Source: an uncultured Bacillota bacterium
GTDB lineage: Bacteria; Bacillota; Dethiobacteria; DTU022; UBA8154
Reading direction: 5' to 3'
DNA: 57,337 nucleotides
Assembly: GCA_937973635.1 (NCBI GenBank)
Contig: CALJJZ010000065.1
Coordinates: 1-57,337 of the forward strand
Part shown: piece by piece, positions 18,309 to 26,580 of the stretch
Layout: every line of letters starts with the position of its first letter
Numbering within the stretch: the first letter of the stretch is position 1
The notes under the pieces: generated by a model
Databases searched by the model: none
Told to the model about the DNA's origin: nothing
Seen by the model: the letters and a program-made list of their open reading frames with translations, nothing else
Position numbers and translations under genes: made by a program

Positions 18309-20642
18309 ACCTGTTTCCTGCATTGCCGCGCCGCGGCTTCTCCGCCTCTGGAGCAAAGGGATTCTTCGCTATTGTGGCCGTAGTTGGGCTGGGAGGCATG
18401 GTGGGCCAGCTGCTTCTTATACGGGAACTGCTGATAGCGTTCTACGGCAACGAGCTTACCATGGGGGTTGTCCTGGCCAACTGGCTCCTTCTGGAGGCTT
18501 TAGGCGCGCTGGTTGCCGGCAGGAGGAGCATCAGGGCCTTAGGCCGCCCCTCTTTTTTTTTACGGCTCCCTGCTTTCTTTATATGCCCTTGTTCTCCCTG
18601 CGGCTCTTTTTTTCAGCAGGGAGGGGAGGACTATTTTTTTTGACTTACTTCCCGGCGAAACGGCAGGCCTGGCCCCTCTTTTTCTCTCCTCCCTCCTCAT
18701 TGTCGGGCCGCCGGCCTTTGTCCACGGAGCCCTTTTCCCCGTCGGCGCCCGGCTCCTGGCCGCATACGCTGTGGAGAAGTCCCCCATTGGGAGAGTTTAC
18801 CTTTATGAGACTGTGGGCACGCTGGCAGGAGGCGTGCTCTTTACCCTTTTTTTGGCGGGTCGCTATCATACTATGGAGCTCGCCGTTTTCCTTGCGGTGC
18901 TTCATCTGCTGGGCGCCCTCTATCTTTTTTTGCTCCCTCCTCGGGCCAACGGCAAAAGAGGCACGGCTTGGCCGGCGGTGGCGGCTGTTTGCTTTGTCTT
19001 ATTTCTGGCAGCTGTTCCTAATATAAGTACGCTGCTGCACGAGCTTTCCCTGCAGCGGCAGTGGAGGGGGCAGGAGGTCGTCCACTACGAGAACTCGCCC
19101 TACGGCAACATTGTAGTTGTGCAGAGCCAAAACGAATATACGTTTTTTTATGACGGCAGGCCCCTGATCACTGTCCCTTTTCCTGATACGGCCATGATCG
19201 CCGATTATATCCATATAACCGCCGCCGCGCACCCGGCCCCGGAAGAGGTGCTGTTGCTGGGGAGCGGCCCGGGAGGAGCTCTTTACGAAATGCTGAAGCA
19301 CCCGGTTCGGCGCGTTACCTATGTAGAGCTAGACCCCTATCTGCCGGAGGTTGTAGCTGCCTTTCCCACTCCTCTAACGGAGAAAGAATTAGGGGATCCA
19401 CAGGTCTCCGTGGAGCGGATGGATGGGAGACTTTACCTTTCCCGGGAGAAAAAGAAATTTGATCTGATCGTCCTTGGTTTTATCACCCCGGAGACGTTGC
19501 AGTCCAACCGCCTTTTTACAGCGGAGTTCTTTTCCCTGGCAGCCGAAAGGCTGAGGGAAGGAGGAATACTGGCTTTTACCGCTCCGGGATCTGACGTATA
19601 CCTGAGCCCGGAGCTCCTTTTTTTAAATGGAAGCCTCTACTGGACCTTGAGGGAGTATTTCCGGCATGTGGAAGTAGTCTCCGGGGAGCAGCATATTTTC
19701 CTGGCTTCTAACTTTCCCCTTCTCCTCTGCCCTTCCGCTCTGGAGGGGCGGCTGCAGGAGCGTGGTCTCTGCGGCAGCTTTATTACAGAAGCATACTTGC
19801 AGTATCGCTTTGACCCCTACAGGGGGCAGCGGCTGCAAGGGGCTCTCCTGGAAAGCAGAGCCCATCTCCGCCTCAACTATGACCTGAATCCAGCGGGGTT
19901 ATACTATGCCCTTCTTTACTGGGGCAGCGCTTTCTCCCCCGGGGCCTTGCGGTTTCTGGCGGCACTGGAAAAAGTGGCGTTCTGGCAGTATCTGTTCCTG
20001 GTCCTGGCTGTTAGTGCTTTACTGTTTATCTTTATGGCATGGTACCGCCGCCCCGGGCTTATGCTGGCCTGGGCCATATGTACCAGCGGTTCGGCGGGGA
20101 TGGCCTTTGATCTGCTGCTGCTTTTTGTTTTGCAGTGCCTTTACGGTTTTGTCTATCAGATGATGGGGCTGCTGGTAGCTTTTTTTATGTTGGGTACATT
20201 TTTAGGAGGAGCCTGGAGCCTGGGGCGCAGCGGAGGCCCCGGAGAAACAACTTTTTTCCTCCGCCTTGAAGGTGGTGTGATTGCCCTCCTCGGCGCTTTT
20301 TATCCCTTTGCCCTTCTCCTGCAATCCCTGGCAGGACGTCTCCCCGGAGGGATGCTCTTTACGCCCTTGGCCCTTTACGGCCTCGTTTCGGGCCTGGTTG
20401 TGGGAGCCCAGTTCCCCTCTGCCGCAGAGCTGCTTTCTCCCGGCAAAGTAAAGACAGGGGAGGTGGCTGGTCTGCTTTATACCGCTGATCTCCTGGGGGG
20501 ATGGGGCGCCGGTCTGCTTATCTCCCTGGTTCTCTTTCCCCTCCTGGGCCTCTGGCAGACGCTCCTCCTTCTAGCGGCAGCCAAGCTGGGAAGCTTGGCC
20601 ATTCTGGCCTGCAACACGGGAGCTTTAAAAAAACGGGGATAA
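18266..20642 (+). pseudogene. Membrane spermidine-synthase-like protein, frame broken at a T9 run
   Basis: The protein reads in one frame from GTG 18266 (GGAGGAG upstream) to about 18553, giving membrane helices (GMVGQLLLIRELLIAFYGNE). It continues in another frame from the nine-T run at 18553-18561 (LLSLYALVLPAALFF) to 20642. Removing one T joins them into about 791 residues: N-terminal membrane helices, a methyltransferase-fold spermidine-synthase domain (YGNIVVV, LLLGSGPGGALYEML, VTYVELDPYLPEVV, FDLIVLG), then about seven more helices. A TM-SpeE-TM layout is known in fused MFS/spermidine synthase proteins. The later part could also start internally at GTG 18771. Sequencing error, mutation and transcript slippage are all possible. 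Confidence 0.75.
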
Positions 20643-20647
20643 AATTT

Positions 20648-21133
20648 TTATACTCTTAAAAGCGGCTCCAACCCGAAAATATGCAGGGCCTGGTTGACTT
20701 TATCCCTGCTGTGGATCCCCCTGCCCAGGCAGAACTGGATGACCAGGTCAAAGGTATCGCTGTTGGAAAAAGCATAACCGGCCGCACCGAGCAGCCTGTC
20801 CGTCTCTATTTTATTTAACCCAAGGGCTATGGCCAGGGCGAGGGCCGTTTTTTTGTCCGGTTTATAAAGGGGGTCTTCTGCTCTGGAAAAATCTTTCGGG
20901 TCAATGCCCGCCTCGTGAAAAATATCTGCATCCACAACTCCTTTTTTGCGGATGTAAGAATATAAAACTTCCCGAAATGTGGGCCGGCTGCCTTTGCCGT
21001 AAGTATCAAACTCGCCGCCTGCCGCATACCTGTCCACAATATCCCCCAGCTCATAACAATTAAAAAGCGTAGGCCTCTCCAAGCGTCCGTACACATATTC
21101 CTGTAGTTCCAGTAACGTCTTCTCATCAAGCAT
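20648..21133 (-). CDS. Small XRE-like/helical protein, function unknown
   Basis: 161 residues from the ATG at 21133 (AAGGGGAT upstream; a longer reading to 21268 gives low-complexity sequence). The C-terminal half (KPDKKTALALAIALGLNKIE, then RLLGAAGYAFS, FDLVIQFCL and VNQALHIFGLEPLL) matches a helix-turn-helix-like module that recurs at the ends of clostridial phage-like and macrodomain-type proteins. The N-terminal half is helical and unrecognised. It may bind DNA or serve as a partner module; the role is unknown. Confidence 0.55.
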   Translation of the reverse strand: MLDEKTLLELQEYVYGRLERPTLFNCYELGDIVDRYAAGGEFDTYGKGSRPTFREVLYSYIRKKGVVDADIFHEAGIDPKDFSRAEDPLYKPDKKTALALAIALGLNKIETDRLLGAAGYAFSNSDTFDLVIQFCLGRGIHSRDKVNQALHIFGLEPLLRV

Positions 21134-21447
21134 AGATCCATCCCCTTTGCCTTTTGGGGCACAATACCCCCCTGCCGGGTGAGCCGGACAACGTAACGGG
21201 ACGATGCTAGCTCTTCCTGGCGTGCCTAGATTATAGAAGGAGACCCCTGCGCGGTCAATAATTTTCATTGCCCTGCAAAAGGGCTTCTGAGAACGGAATT
21301 ATTTTGATAAAATTTATATCATGATAAATTTTATTAAAAGTGGGGAGGGAGGAAGATTTAAAAAAATCGTGTCTCTGTCGTATGTTGTTGCTTTAAGGGG
21401 GAGTATGACCATTTTAAATCTTTTAAAAGAGTAAAAGAGGGGGAAAA
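21134..21447. other. Divergent intergenic region with long palindrome
   Basis: 314 bp with no gene. It contains the palindrome listed at 21302-21339 and, further right, the ribosome-binding site GAGGGGG of the FMN-binding lipoprotein. Confidence 0.6.
21302..21339. promoter_or_regulatory. 38-bp AT-rich palindrome (probable operator)
   Basis: Central arms TAAAATTTAT (21308-21317) and ATAAATTTTA (21324-21333) are perfect. The symmetry extends outward to 21302 and 21339 with one mismatch, over a 6-base centre. It includes GATAA-type half sites similar to Fur-family operators, and lies about 110 bases before the FMN lipoprotein gene. Confidence 0.6.
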
Positions 21448-21882
21448 ATGAAGAGAATACTTATCTTTGCGGTTTTGTTAGTATTTACGGCCGGTTTGAT
21501 GGCCGGCTGTGGAAATGGTGTTGATAGAGGTGCCGCCGGCGATGCCGCAGCGGGACAGAGATACAAAGACGGCAGTTTTACTGCTGTCTCGGCCAATGCC
21601 AATATGCGGAGCTATGTTGAAGTGACCCTTACTCTGGCCAGCGATAAAATTACCGATGTAGCCATCGTTGAATATGACGGCTGGGGAGGTTTTAAAGACT
21701 ATGAAGGCTACGGCGTGGAAGGCGTATTTGACGGGTCCAAACTTAAGGCAGCCCACGAAGCCCTGGCGGCGGCAATAGTGGAGCAAAATAGCCCGGAAGT
21801 TGATGTTGTCTCCGGTGCTACCAGCACCTCCCAAAAAACCATGGATGCCGTTAAGAACGCCCTGGCGGCAGCAAAACGCTAA
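21448..21882 (+). CDS. FMN-binding domain lipoprotein (ApbE-type flavinylated)
   Basis: A 144-residue lipoprotein: KR, hydrophobic core and lipobox LMAGC at residues about 18-22. The mature part is one FMN-binding domain with DGSFTAVSAN at its start and the flavinylation motif DVVSGATSTS near the C-terminus, where the Thr is the expected covalent FMN site added by ApbE. No apbE is in this window. Related proteins carry electrons outside the membrane, as in RnfG or PplA-type extracellular electron transfer. It appears monocistronic, with a terminator after it. Confidence 0.84.
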   Translation: MKRILIFAVLLVFTAGLMAGCGNGVDRGAAGDAAAGQRYKDGSFTAVSANANMRSYVEVTLTLASDKITDVAIVEYDGWGGFKDYEGYGVEGVFDGSKLKAAHEALAAAIVEQNSPEVDVVSGATSTSQKTMDAVKNALAAAKR

Positions 21883-21910
21883 TACACCTCCTGGGTACCG
21901 TTTAAATTGA

Positions 21911-21965
21911 GCAGGCAGAAAGGGGCAACTTTTGAAGCGCCCTGTTTCTGCCTGCTTTGTGTCTT
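21911..21965 (+). terminator. Rho-independent terminator of FMN lipoprotein gene
   Basis: GCAGGCAGAAA (21911-21921) pairs perfectly with TTTCTGCCTGC (21945-21955), followed by TTTGTGTCTT. Confidence 0.75.
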
Positions 21966-22040
21966 AATTACCGCTGTATGTTTAAAGGTGGAGCCCCCAA
22001 AGCTCCGGCAGCCCGGCATAATCCGCGGTTTTCCAGGTTA

Positions 22041-22069
22041 TTGACAATTACAGGCGCTTATGCTAAGAT
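22041..22069 (+). promoter_or_regulatory. Sigma-A promoter of rplU operon
   Basis: TTGACA (22041-22046) and TAAGAT (22064-22069) are separated by 17 bases, predicting a start near 22077 and a leader of about 100 bases before rplU. Confidence 0.75.
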
Positions 22070-22076
22070 AATTGAG

Positions 22077-22179
22077 TATCTTTAGCCGCACGGACAGGGT
22101 CTTGGTTTAAAAATTGCGCCGCTAGAGGCTGCAGTTTACCCTGAACGGCGAGAATGATGTAAAGAGGGATGAGCATACT
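22077..22179 (+). ncRNA. Candidate ribosomal protein L21 leader
   Basis: This is the roughly 100-base untranslated leader between the promoter and rplU. It is GC-rich with complementary segments (CAGGGTC...CCCTG and GCGCCGC...GGCG). Firmicute rplU operons often carry an autoregulatory L21 leader at this place. I assign it by position and folding potential; no sequence-level match was made. Confidence 0.4.
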
Positions 22180-22506
22180 ATGTACGCTATTCTGGAGAGC
22201 GGGGGCAAACAGTACCGCGTGGCCGCAGGCGAAACCTGCCGCGTGGAGAGGCTGCCCCTAGAAGTGGGCGAAGAGGTTATCCTTGACCGGGTTCTGGCCG
22301 TGGGCGAAGGGGAGAAGCTGCAGGTGGGCACCCCCACCGTGCCCGGCGCAGCGGTAAAGGCCCGGGTGAAGTCCCACGGCAAGGGAAGGAAAATCATCGT
22401 CTATAAGTACAAGGCCAAAAAAAATTACCGCCGCAAGCAGGGACACCGTCAACCCTACACGGAGCTGTATATTGAGAAAATCGAGACGGGCAGCCAGGAC
22501 GCTTAG
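22180..22506 (+). CDS. rplU: 50S ribosomal protein L21
   Basis: 108 residues beginning [18 protein letters not shown], the invariant L21 start, and containing KFKAKK-like [19 protein letters not shown] near the C-terminus. It binds 23S rRNA. It is first gene of rplU-prp-rpmA and is followed immediately by prp (TAG then ATG). Confidence 0.97.
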   Translation: MYAILESGGKQYRVAAGETCRVERLPLEVGEEVILDRVLAVGEGEKLQVGTPTVPGAAVKARVKSHGKGRKIIVYKYKAKKNYRRKQGHRQPYTELYIEKIETGSQDA

Positions 22507-22878
22507 ATGATCCGGGTGTCGGTGCGCAGGGATAGGCAGAGTCGCCCCGTTTCCGTCAGGATCGAAGGACATGCCCTTTTTGCCGACCCCGGCCGGGACA
22601 TCGTCTGTGCCGCCGTATCCATGCTTGTGCAGACAGTGGTTTTCGCCCTGGAGGACCTGGTGGGCCTCAAACCCCCGCTGCAGCTGGAAAAAGGCCGCCT
22701 GCTCTTGACTATGCCGGCAGAGCTGGGGCAGGATCCAGAAAAAGGGGAAAAATTTTACCTGCTGGTGGAGACCATGCTGCTGGGGCTGCGGGAGACAGCC
22801 CGCGCTTACCCTGAAAACGTAAGCTATATGGAAAAGCCTGGGCGGGCGGCCATAAAGAAAAACTTCAGCCGTCCGTAG
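22507..22878 (+). CDS. prp: Ribosomal-processing cysteine protease Prp
   Basis: 123 residues. Prp removes the N-terminal extension of L27 in Firmicutes. The catalytic His is in IEGHALFADPGRDIVCAAVS, where GHA and the Cys of VCAA form the dyad. The gene sits between rplU and rpmA, as in Staphylococcus and Clostridia. The matching cleavage motif is seen in the L27 encoded next. Confidence 0.94.
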   Translation: MIRVSVRRDRQSRPVSVRIEGHALFADPGRDIVCAAVSMLVQTVVFALEDLVGLKPPLQLEKGRLLLTMPAELGQDPEKGEKFYLLVETMLLGLRETARAYPENVSYMEKPGRAAIKKNFSRP

Positions 22879-22903
22879 CACGGCAGCTTTAGTCAAAATA
22901 TTT

Positions 22904-22939
22904 GCAAGGAGGTGAAAACCTGTTTTGCTTTCACCTTAA
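22904..22939 (+). promoter_or_regulatory. Hairpin over an SD-like AAGGAGG upstream of rpmA
   Basis: AGGTGAAA and TTTCACCT are complementary 8-bp arms around an 11-base loop. The left arm contains the end of a strong SD (AAGGAGGTG) that is 60 bases before the L27 start and has no matching in-frame L27 start of its own. It may be a translational control stem or a short leader cistron. Confidence 0.4.
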
Positions 22940-22970
22940 AGCACAGGAGAGCGCAAAGCAGGGCAGGAAT

Positions 22971-23252
22971 ATGCGCCACATTAATCTGCAGTTATTTGCT
23001 CATAAAAAAGGTGTGGGCAGCTCCCGTAACGGGCGTGACAGCAATGCCAAGCGGCTTGGCATCAAGCGTTACGGCGGTCAGGTTGTTACGGCGGGCAGCA
23101 TTATCGCCCGGCAGCGGGGCACGCGCATCCACCCCGGCGTTAATGTGGGGAGGGGCAGGGACGATACCCTCTATGCCATGGCGGACGGCCAGGTAACCTT
23201 TGAACGACTGGGCAAGACGCGTAAACAAGTAAGTGTTTATCCTTTAAGCTGA
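22971..23252 (+). CDS. rpmA: 50S ribosomal protein L27 with Prp-cleaved N-terminus
   Basis: 93 residues from the ATG at 22971, giving the standard N-terminus [17 protein letters not shown]. The LQLFA/HKKG junction is the Prp processing site. The rest ([30 protein letters not shown]) is typical L27, which lies near the peptidyl transferase centre. An in-frame upstream TTG at 22902 would add an atypical extension and is rejected. Confidence 0.95.
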   Translation: MRHINLQLFAHKKGVGSSRNGRDSNAKRLGIKRYGGQVVTAGSIIARQRGTRIHPGVNVGRGRDDTLYAMADGQVTFERLGKTRKQVSVYPLS

Positions 23253-23260
23253 TAAACTCA

Positions 23261-23287
23261 AGCCCGGGAACCCCGGGTTTTTTTCTT
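23261..23287 (+). terminator. Terminator after rpmA
   Basis: GCCCGGG-aac-CCCGGGT followed by a run of seven T and then CTT, starting 9 bases after the rpmA stop. Confidence 0.75.
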
Positions 23288-23352
23288 ACAAGCGGGGACG
23301 GGCAGGGTGTTGCCTCAGGCCGCCCCTGGACCCGTCTCCTGAACGGTGGTGT

Positions 23353-24651
23353 ATGGAGCTGTTTGTTGACAGGGTTAAAGTATATGTTAAAGGCGGCGAC
23401 GGCGGCAACGGCGTTGTTTCTTTCCGCCGGGAAAAGTACGTCCCCCATGGAGGGCCCGACGGCGGCAACGGTGGTGCCGGCGGGGACGTCATTTTGGTGG
23501 CAGACAAACACCGCAGCACGCTGGTGGATTTCAGCTACCGCCCGCACCTGCGTGCCCCTGCGGGCAAGCACGGGGAAGGGAAAAACAAGCACGGCAGAAA
23601 CGCCCCACCTTTAATCCTGGAGGTGCCTGCGGGGACGGAGATAAAAGATGAAGCAGGCAACCTGCTGGCGGACCTTACCAGACATGGCCAGAGGGCTGTG
23701 GTCGCCCGGGGCGGCAGGGGGGGGCGGGGCAATACGGCCTTTGCCACGGCGCGGCGCCGTGCCCCGAGCTTTGCGGAGAAGGGCGAAGCAGGGGAAGAAA
23801 GGACCCTTATCCTTGAATTGAAGCTGCTGGCCGATGTGGGCATGGTGGGCTTCCCCAATGCCGGCAAGTCCACGCTCCTTTCCCGCATTTCCGCGGCCCG
23901 GCCCAAGATCGGCGATTATCCCTTTACCACGCTTATTCCCCAGCTGGGGGTGGTTACCCTGGACAGGGAGCGTTCCTTTGTTGTGGCCGACCTGCCGGGG
24001 ATTGTGGAAGGGGCGCACTGCGGCGTGGGCCTGGGCTATCAGTTTTTAAGGCATATTGAGCGGACGAGGGTGCTGATCTATGTCCTCGATCTGGCCGGTA
24101 CAGAGGGGAGGGATCCTTTTCAGGACTACCTGGCCCTGCGGGAAGAGCTGCGCCGTTATCTGCCCTCCCTGCTGGAGAGGCCGGCAGTTATCGCCGCCAA
24201 CAAGATGGACCTCCCTGCAGCGGCGTCCAACCTTGAGGTTTTTGCCGGGAAAATACAGGGTGAAGGGGAGCTGTATCCTATTTCTGCCGTTACAGGGGAA
24301 GGAGTTAAGCCCTTATTGGAAGCTGTTTATCGGCTCTGGCAGGAACAGCTTCGTTCCCTGCCGGTGGAGGAGGAAGAAGAAGGGAAGGCGGAAACCATCT
24401 ACCTTCCGCCCCTGCCCCGGCGGGAAATGGCTGTCAGGCTGGAAAAGGGCGTATACTTAGTCAGCGGGGACGAAGTGGAAAGGTTGGTGCGCCGTGCCGA
24501 TCTGAGCAGCGCGGCGGGAAGGAAATATTTCCAGAAGATGCTTGAAGAGCTGGGTGTGGAACGGGCACTGCTTGAGGCGGGCATCAAAGAAGGGGATACG
24601 GTAAGGATCGGAGACCATGAGTTTATCTTTTATCTAGCGGAAGTGACTTAA
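23353..24651 (+). CDS. obgE: GTPase Obg/CgtA
   Basis: 432 residues. The glycine-rich Obg domain (VKGGDGGNGVVSFRREKYVP) spans about 1-158, then a G domain with G1 GFPNAGKST, G3 DLPGI and G4 NKMD. The C-terminal region matches the OCT domain of Gram-positive Obg proteins. It is an essential GTPase linking ribosome assembly and, in spore formers, initiation of sporulation. It is followed closely by nadD. Confidence 0.95.
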   Translation: MELFVDRVKVYVKGGDGGNGVVSFRREKYVPHGGPDGGNGGAGGDVILVADKHRSTLVDFSYRPHLRAPAGKHGEGKNKHGRNAPPLILEVPAGTEIKDEAGNLLADLTRHGQRAVVARGGRGGRGNTAFATARRRAPSFAEKGEAGEERTLILELKLLADVGMVGFPNAGKSTLLSRISAARPKIGDYPFTTLIPQLGVVTLDRERSFVVADLPGIVEGAHCGVGLGYQFLRHIERTRVLIYVLDLAGTEGRDPFQDYLALREELRRYLPSLLERPAVIAANKMDLPAAASNLEVFAGKIQGEGELYPISAVTGEGVKPLLEAVYRLWQEQLRSLPVEEEEEGKAETIYLPPLPRREMAVRLEKGVYLVSGDEVERLVRRADLSSAAGRKYFQKMLEELGVERALLEAGIKEGDTVRIGDHEFIFYLAEVT

Positions 24652-24652
24652 A

Positions 24653-25309
24653 ATGAGCTTTTTACTGCCCAAAAAAAACGTTGGAGAAAAGCTGCGGCTG
24701 GGGATTATGGGGGGGACCTTTGACCCCATCCACATGGGGCACCTCGTTACGGCGGAGGAGGCGTGCCAGCAATTTAACCTTGACCATGTGGTTTTTATGC
24801 CCTCGGGCGAGCCGCCCCATAAAGACAAGCGCAATGTAACCGATGCCGAACACCGCTACCTTATGACCATGCTTGCCGTTGTGGCCAACCCTAAATTTAC
24901 CATCTCCCGCTTGGAGATTGAAAGCAAGCACCCTTCTTATACCGTGGATACGGTCCGCCGTTTTCACGAAATATACGGCGAAAGCCTGACCCTCTATTTT
25001 ATTACCGGCGCCGATGCCATCATCGACATCATGACGTGGAAAGATTATAGAGAACTTTTAGAACTTTGTTCTTTCATCGCCACCTCGCGCCCCGGTTATT
25101 CCCTGCATAAACTGCGTGAAGTTTTTGGAGATTCCTTCGAAGTAATTATGCGCCATGTCCACCTGCTGGAGGTCCCGGCCATGGCCATCTCTTCTACGGA
25201 GATCCGCCGCCGTGTCGCTGCGGGCAAGACGATCCGCTACCTTACGCCCGATCCTGTGGAGCAATATATTCATAAAAACAGGCTGTATATCCCCCGTTCC
25301 CTTGACTAA
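24653..25309 (+). CDS. nadD: Nicotinate-nucleotide adenylyltransferase
   Basis: 218 residues. The nucleotidyltransferase motif GGTFDPIHMGHL is at residues about 20-31 and ISSTEIR near the C-terminus. It transfers AMP to nicotinate mononucleotide in NAD synthesis. It starts one base after obgE ends; the ribosome-binding site is weak, so translational coupling is likely. About ten residues precede the usual start of the family. Confidence 0.94.
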   Translation: MSFLLPKKNVGEKLRLGIMGGTFDPIHMGHLVTAEEACQQFNLDHVVFMPSGEPPHKDKRNVTDAEHRYLMTMLAVVANPKFTISRLEIESKHPSYTVDTVRRFHEIYGESLTLYFITGADAIIDIMTWKDYRELLELCSFIATSRPGYSLHKLREVFGDSFEVIMRHVHLLEVPAMAISSTEIRRRVAAGKTIRYLTPDPVEQYIHKNRLYIPRSLD

Positions 25310-25558
25310 GCTGGCCTATGATGATAAGATGTTGAAAAATAGGTTCTTTCCAGTGCTTTTGCTGTACGAACGGGGACAGCAAAAAAAATGAGCCGTTGCG
25401 GTACAGGGTTTGTTTTTTGGGTCCTTCACAGGTTCCCGTTTTTCTTCTCCATGTTACCGGCCGGCATTATTCCCGGGAGGTGAGGTTTCGTATAAACCAG
25501 TTTTTTGTGTTGCATAATATACGGGGATAGTTCCGTAATGCCGGGAAGCGAGGTGACA
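25310..25558. other. Intergenic region nadD / RNA-binding protein gene
   Basis: About 250 bp with several T-rich tracts and no gene I can support. A weak -10-like TAATAT near 25515 could belong to the promoter of the next gene. Confidence 0.4.
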
Positions 25559-25561
25559 ATG

Positions 25562-25807
25562 ATGAAAACCCTGTATGTGGGGAACATTTCCTGGGGAACT
25601 ACAGAAGAAGAGCTCCGTAATTCTTTCGCCAACCATGCAGAAGTGCTGGGCTGCCGCATTATTACGGAAAGGGCTACCGGTCGTTCCCGGGGGTATGGTT
25701 TTGTGGAGGTCAGAGACGAAGACGTAGAAAAAGTAGTTGAGGCCATGAACGGGGCCGAAATAGATGGGCGCAAACTGGTGGTAAATGAAGCCAAGCCGCG
25801 CGAATAA
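25562..25807 (+). CDS. RRM-type RNA-binding protein
   Basis: 81-82 residues. A single RNA recognition motif with RNP2 LYVGNI near the start and RNP1-like RGYGFVEV in the middle. Two adjacent ATGs (25559, 25562) follow GAGGTGACA; either may be used. Such small proteins are common in cyanobacteria and various anaerobes, often induced by cold or stress. A terminator follows directly, so the gene is its own unit. Confidence 0.9.
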   Translation: MKTLYVGNISWGTTEEELRNSFANHAEVLGCRIITERATGRSRGYGFVEVRDEDVEKVVEAMNGAEIDGRKLVVNEAKPRE

Positions 25808-25811
25808 AAAA

Positions 25812-25837
25812 AAGGGCAACTGCAAAGTTGCCTTTTT
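25812..25837 (+). terminator. Terminator of RRM gene
   Basis: GGCAACT-gcaa-AGTTGCC with A-rich left flank and TTTTT after. The symmetric A/T flanks allow bidirectional use. Confidence 0.8.
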
Positions 25838-25971
25838 CATTTAGTTACAGTTTTTTATTTTTTAGTAAATTCCAGCAGGAATGTCTTTGCCCCTGTCAAA
25901 TAGATATATGACGATACATGGCAGCAGACGCACCTTAATGCGGACGGTTATGCGAAGAAGCCGGTGATGAT

Positions 25972-26580
25972 ATGGAGAGGGAGACAGCCCGTAAATTCTT
26001 ACAGGCAAAAAGCAGCTTGAGATTTTACCGCCACGGCCGGAGCGTGGAAAGGACGGCCTATGTGCTGGCCAGGAAATATGGCGTTGATGCAGAAAAAGCG
26101 GCCCTGGCCGGATTAATACACGACTACGGCAAGCTCTACAGCCGGGAAGAGCTCTTGCGCCTGGCGCGGGAACACGGCCTGCTCCTGCACCCTTTAATGG
26201 AACAGGAACCGGCTTTGCTTCACGCCCCTGTGGGAGCATGGCTGCTGGAGCGTGACCTGGGCTTGCATGACGAGGAGGTCCTGGAAGCAGTCAGGCAGCA
26301 TACGACGGGCGGCGCGCAGATGAGCATGCTCTCCAGGATTGTTTACCTGGCTGATTTTATTGAACCCGGACGGCGTTTTAAAGGTGTAGAGGAAGTCCGG
26401 GAGGTGGCCTTTCACTGCAAAGAGCTGGAGAAGGCCCTGCTGGCCGCTGTGGAGATGACTATCTTCCATGTTATCCAAAGAGGCAGGCTCTTGCATGAGG
26501 CCTCCGTTGAGTTTCGTAACAGCTTGATTATGTCTCTACGGGAAGATAGCCTGGAGGAAAACCATGGAGAGGCGATCTAG
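25972..26580 (+). CDS. yqeK: YqeK-type HD domain Ap4A hydrolase
   Basis: 202 residues with an HD domain: H in RFYRHGRSVERTAYVLA, GLIHDYGKLYS (the HD pair), later H in HAPVGAW and D in VYLADFIEPGRR. These match YqeK, a symmetrical bis(5'-nucleosyl)-tetraphosphatase that uses iron. Its place after nadD is conserved in Firmicutes. It overlaps the LCP gene by 17 bases. Confidence 0.9.
   Translation: MERETARKFLQAKSSLRFYRHGRSVERTAYVLARKYGVDAEKAALAGLIHDYGKLYSREELLRLAREHGLLLHPLMEQEPALLHAPVGAWLLERDLGLHDEEVLEAVRQHTTGGAQMSMLSRIVYLADFIEPGRRFKGVEEVREVAFHCKELEKALLAAVEMTIFHVIQRGRLLHEASVEFRNSLIMSLREDSLEENHGEAI

Noticed and set aside
18583-19026. Alternative 147-codon frame in the spermidine-synthase-like gene
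   Set aside because: It is the third frame and gives no conserved motif; the two other frames join into a sensible protein.
22902-22970. N-terminal extension of L27 from TTG 22902
   Set aside because: L27 starts conservatively at the [14 protein letters not shown] methionine; the extension overlaps a probable regulatory stem.
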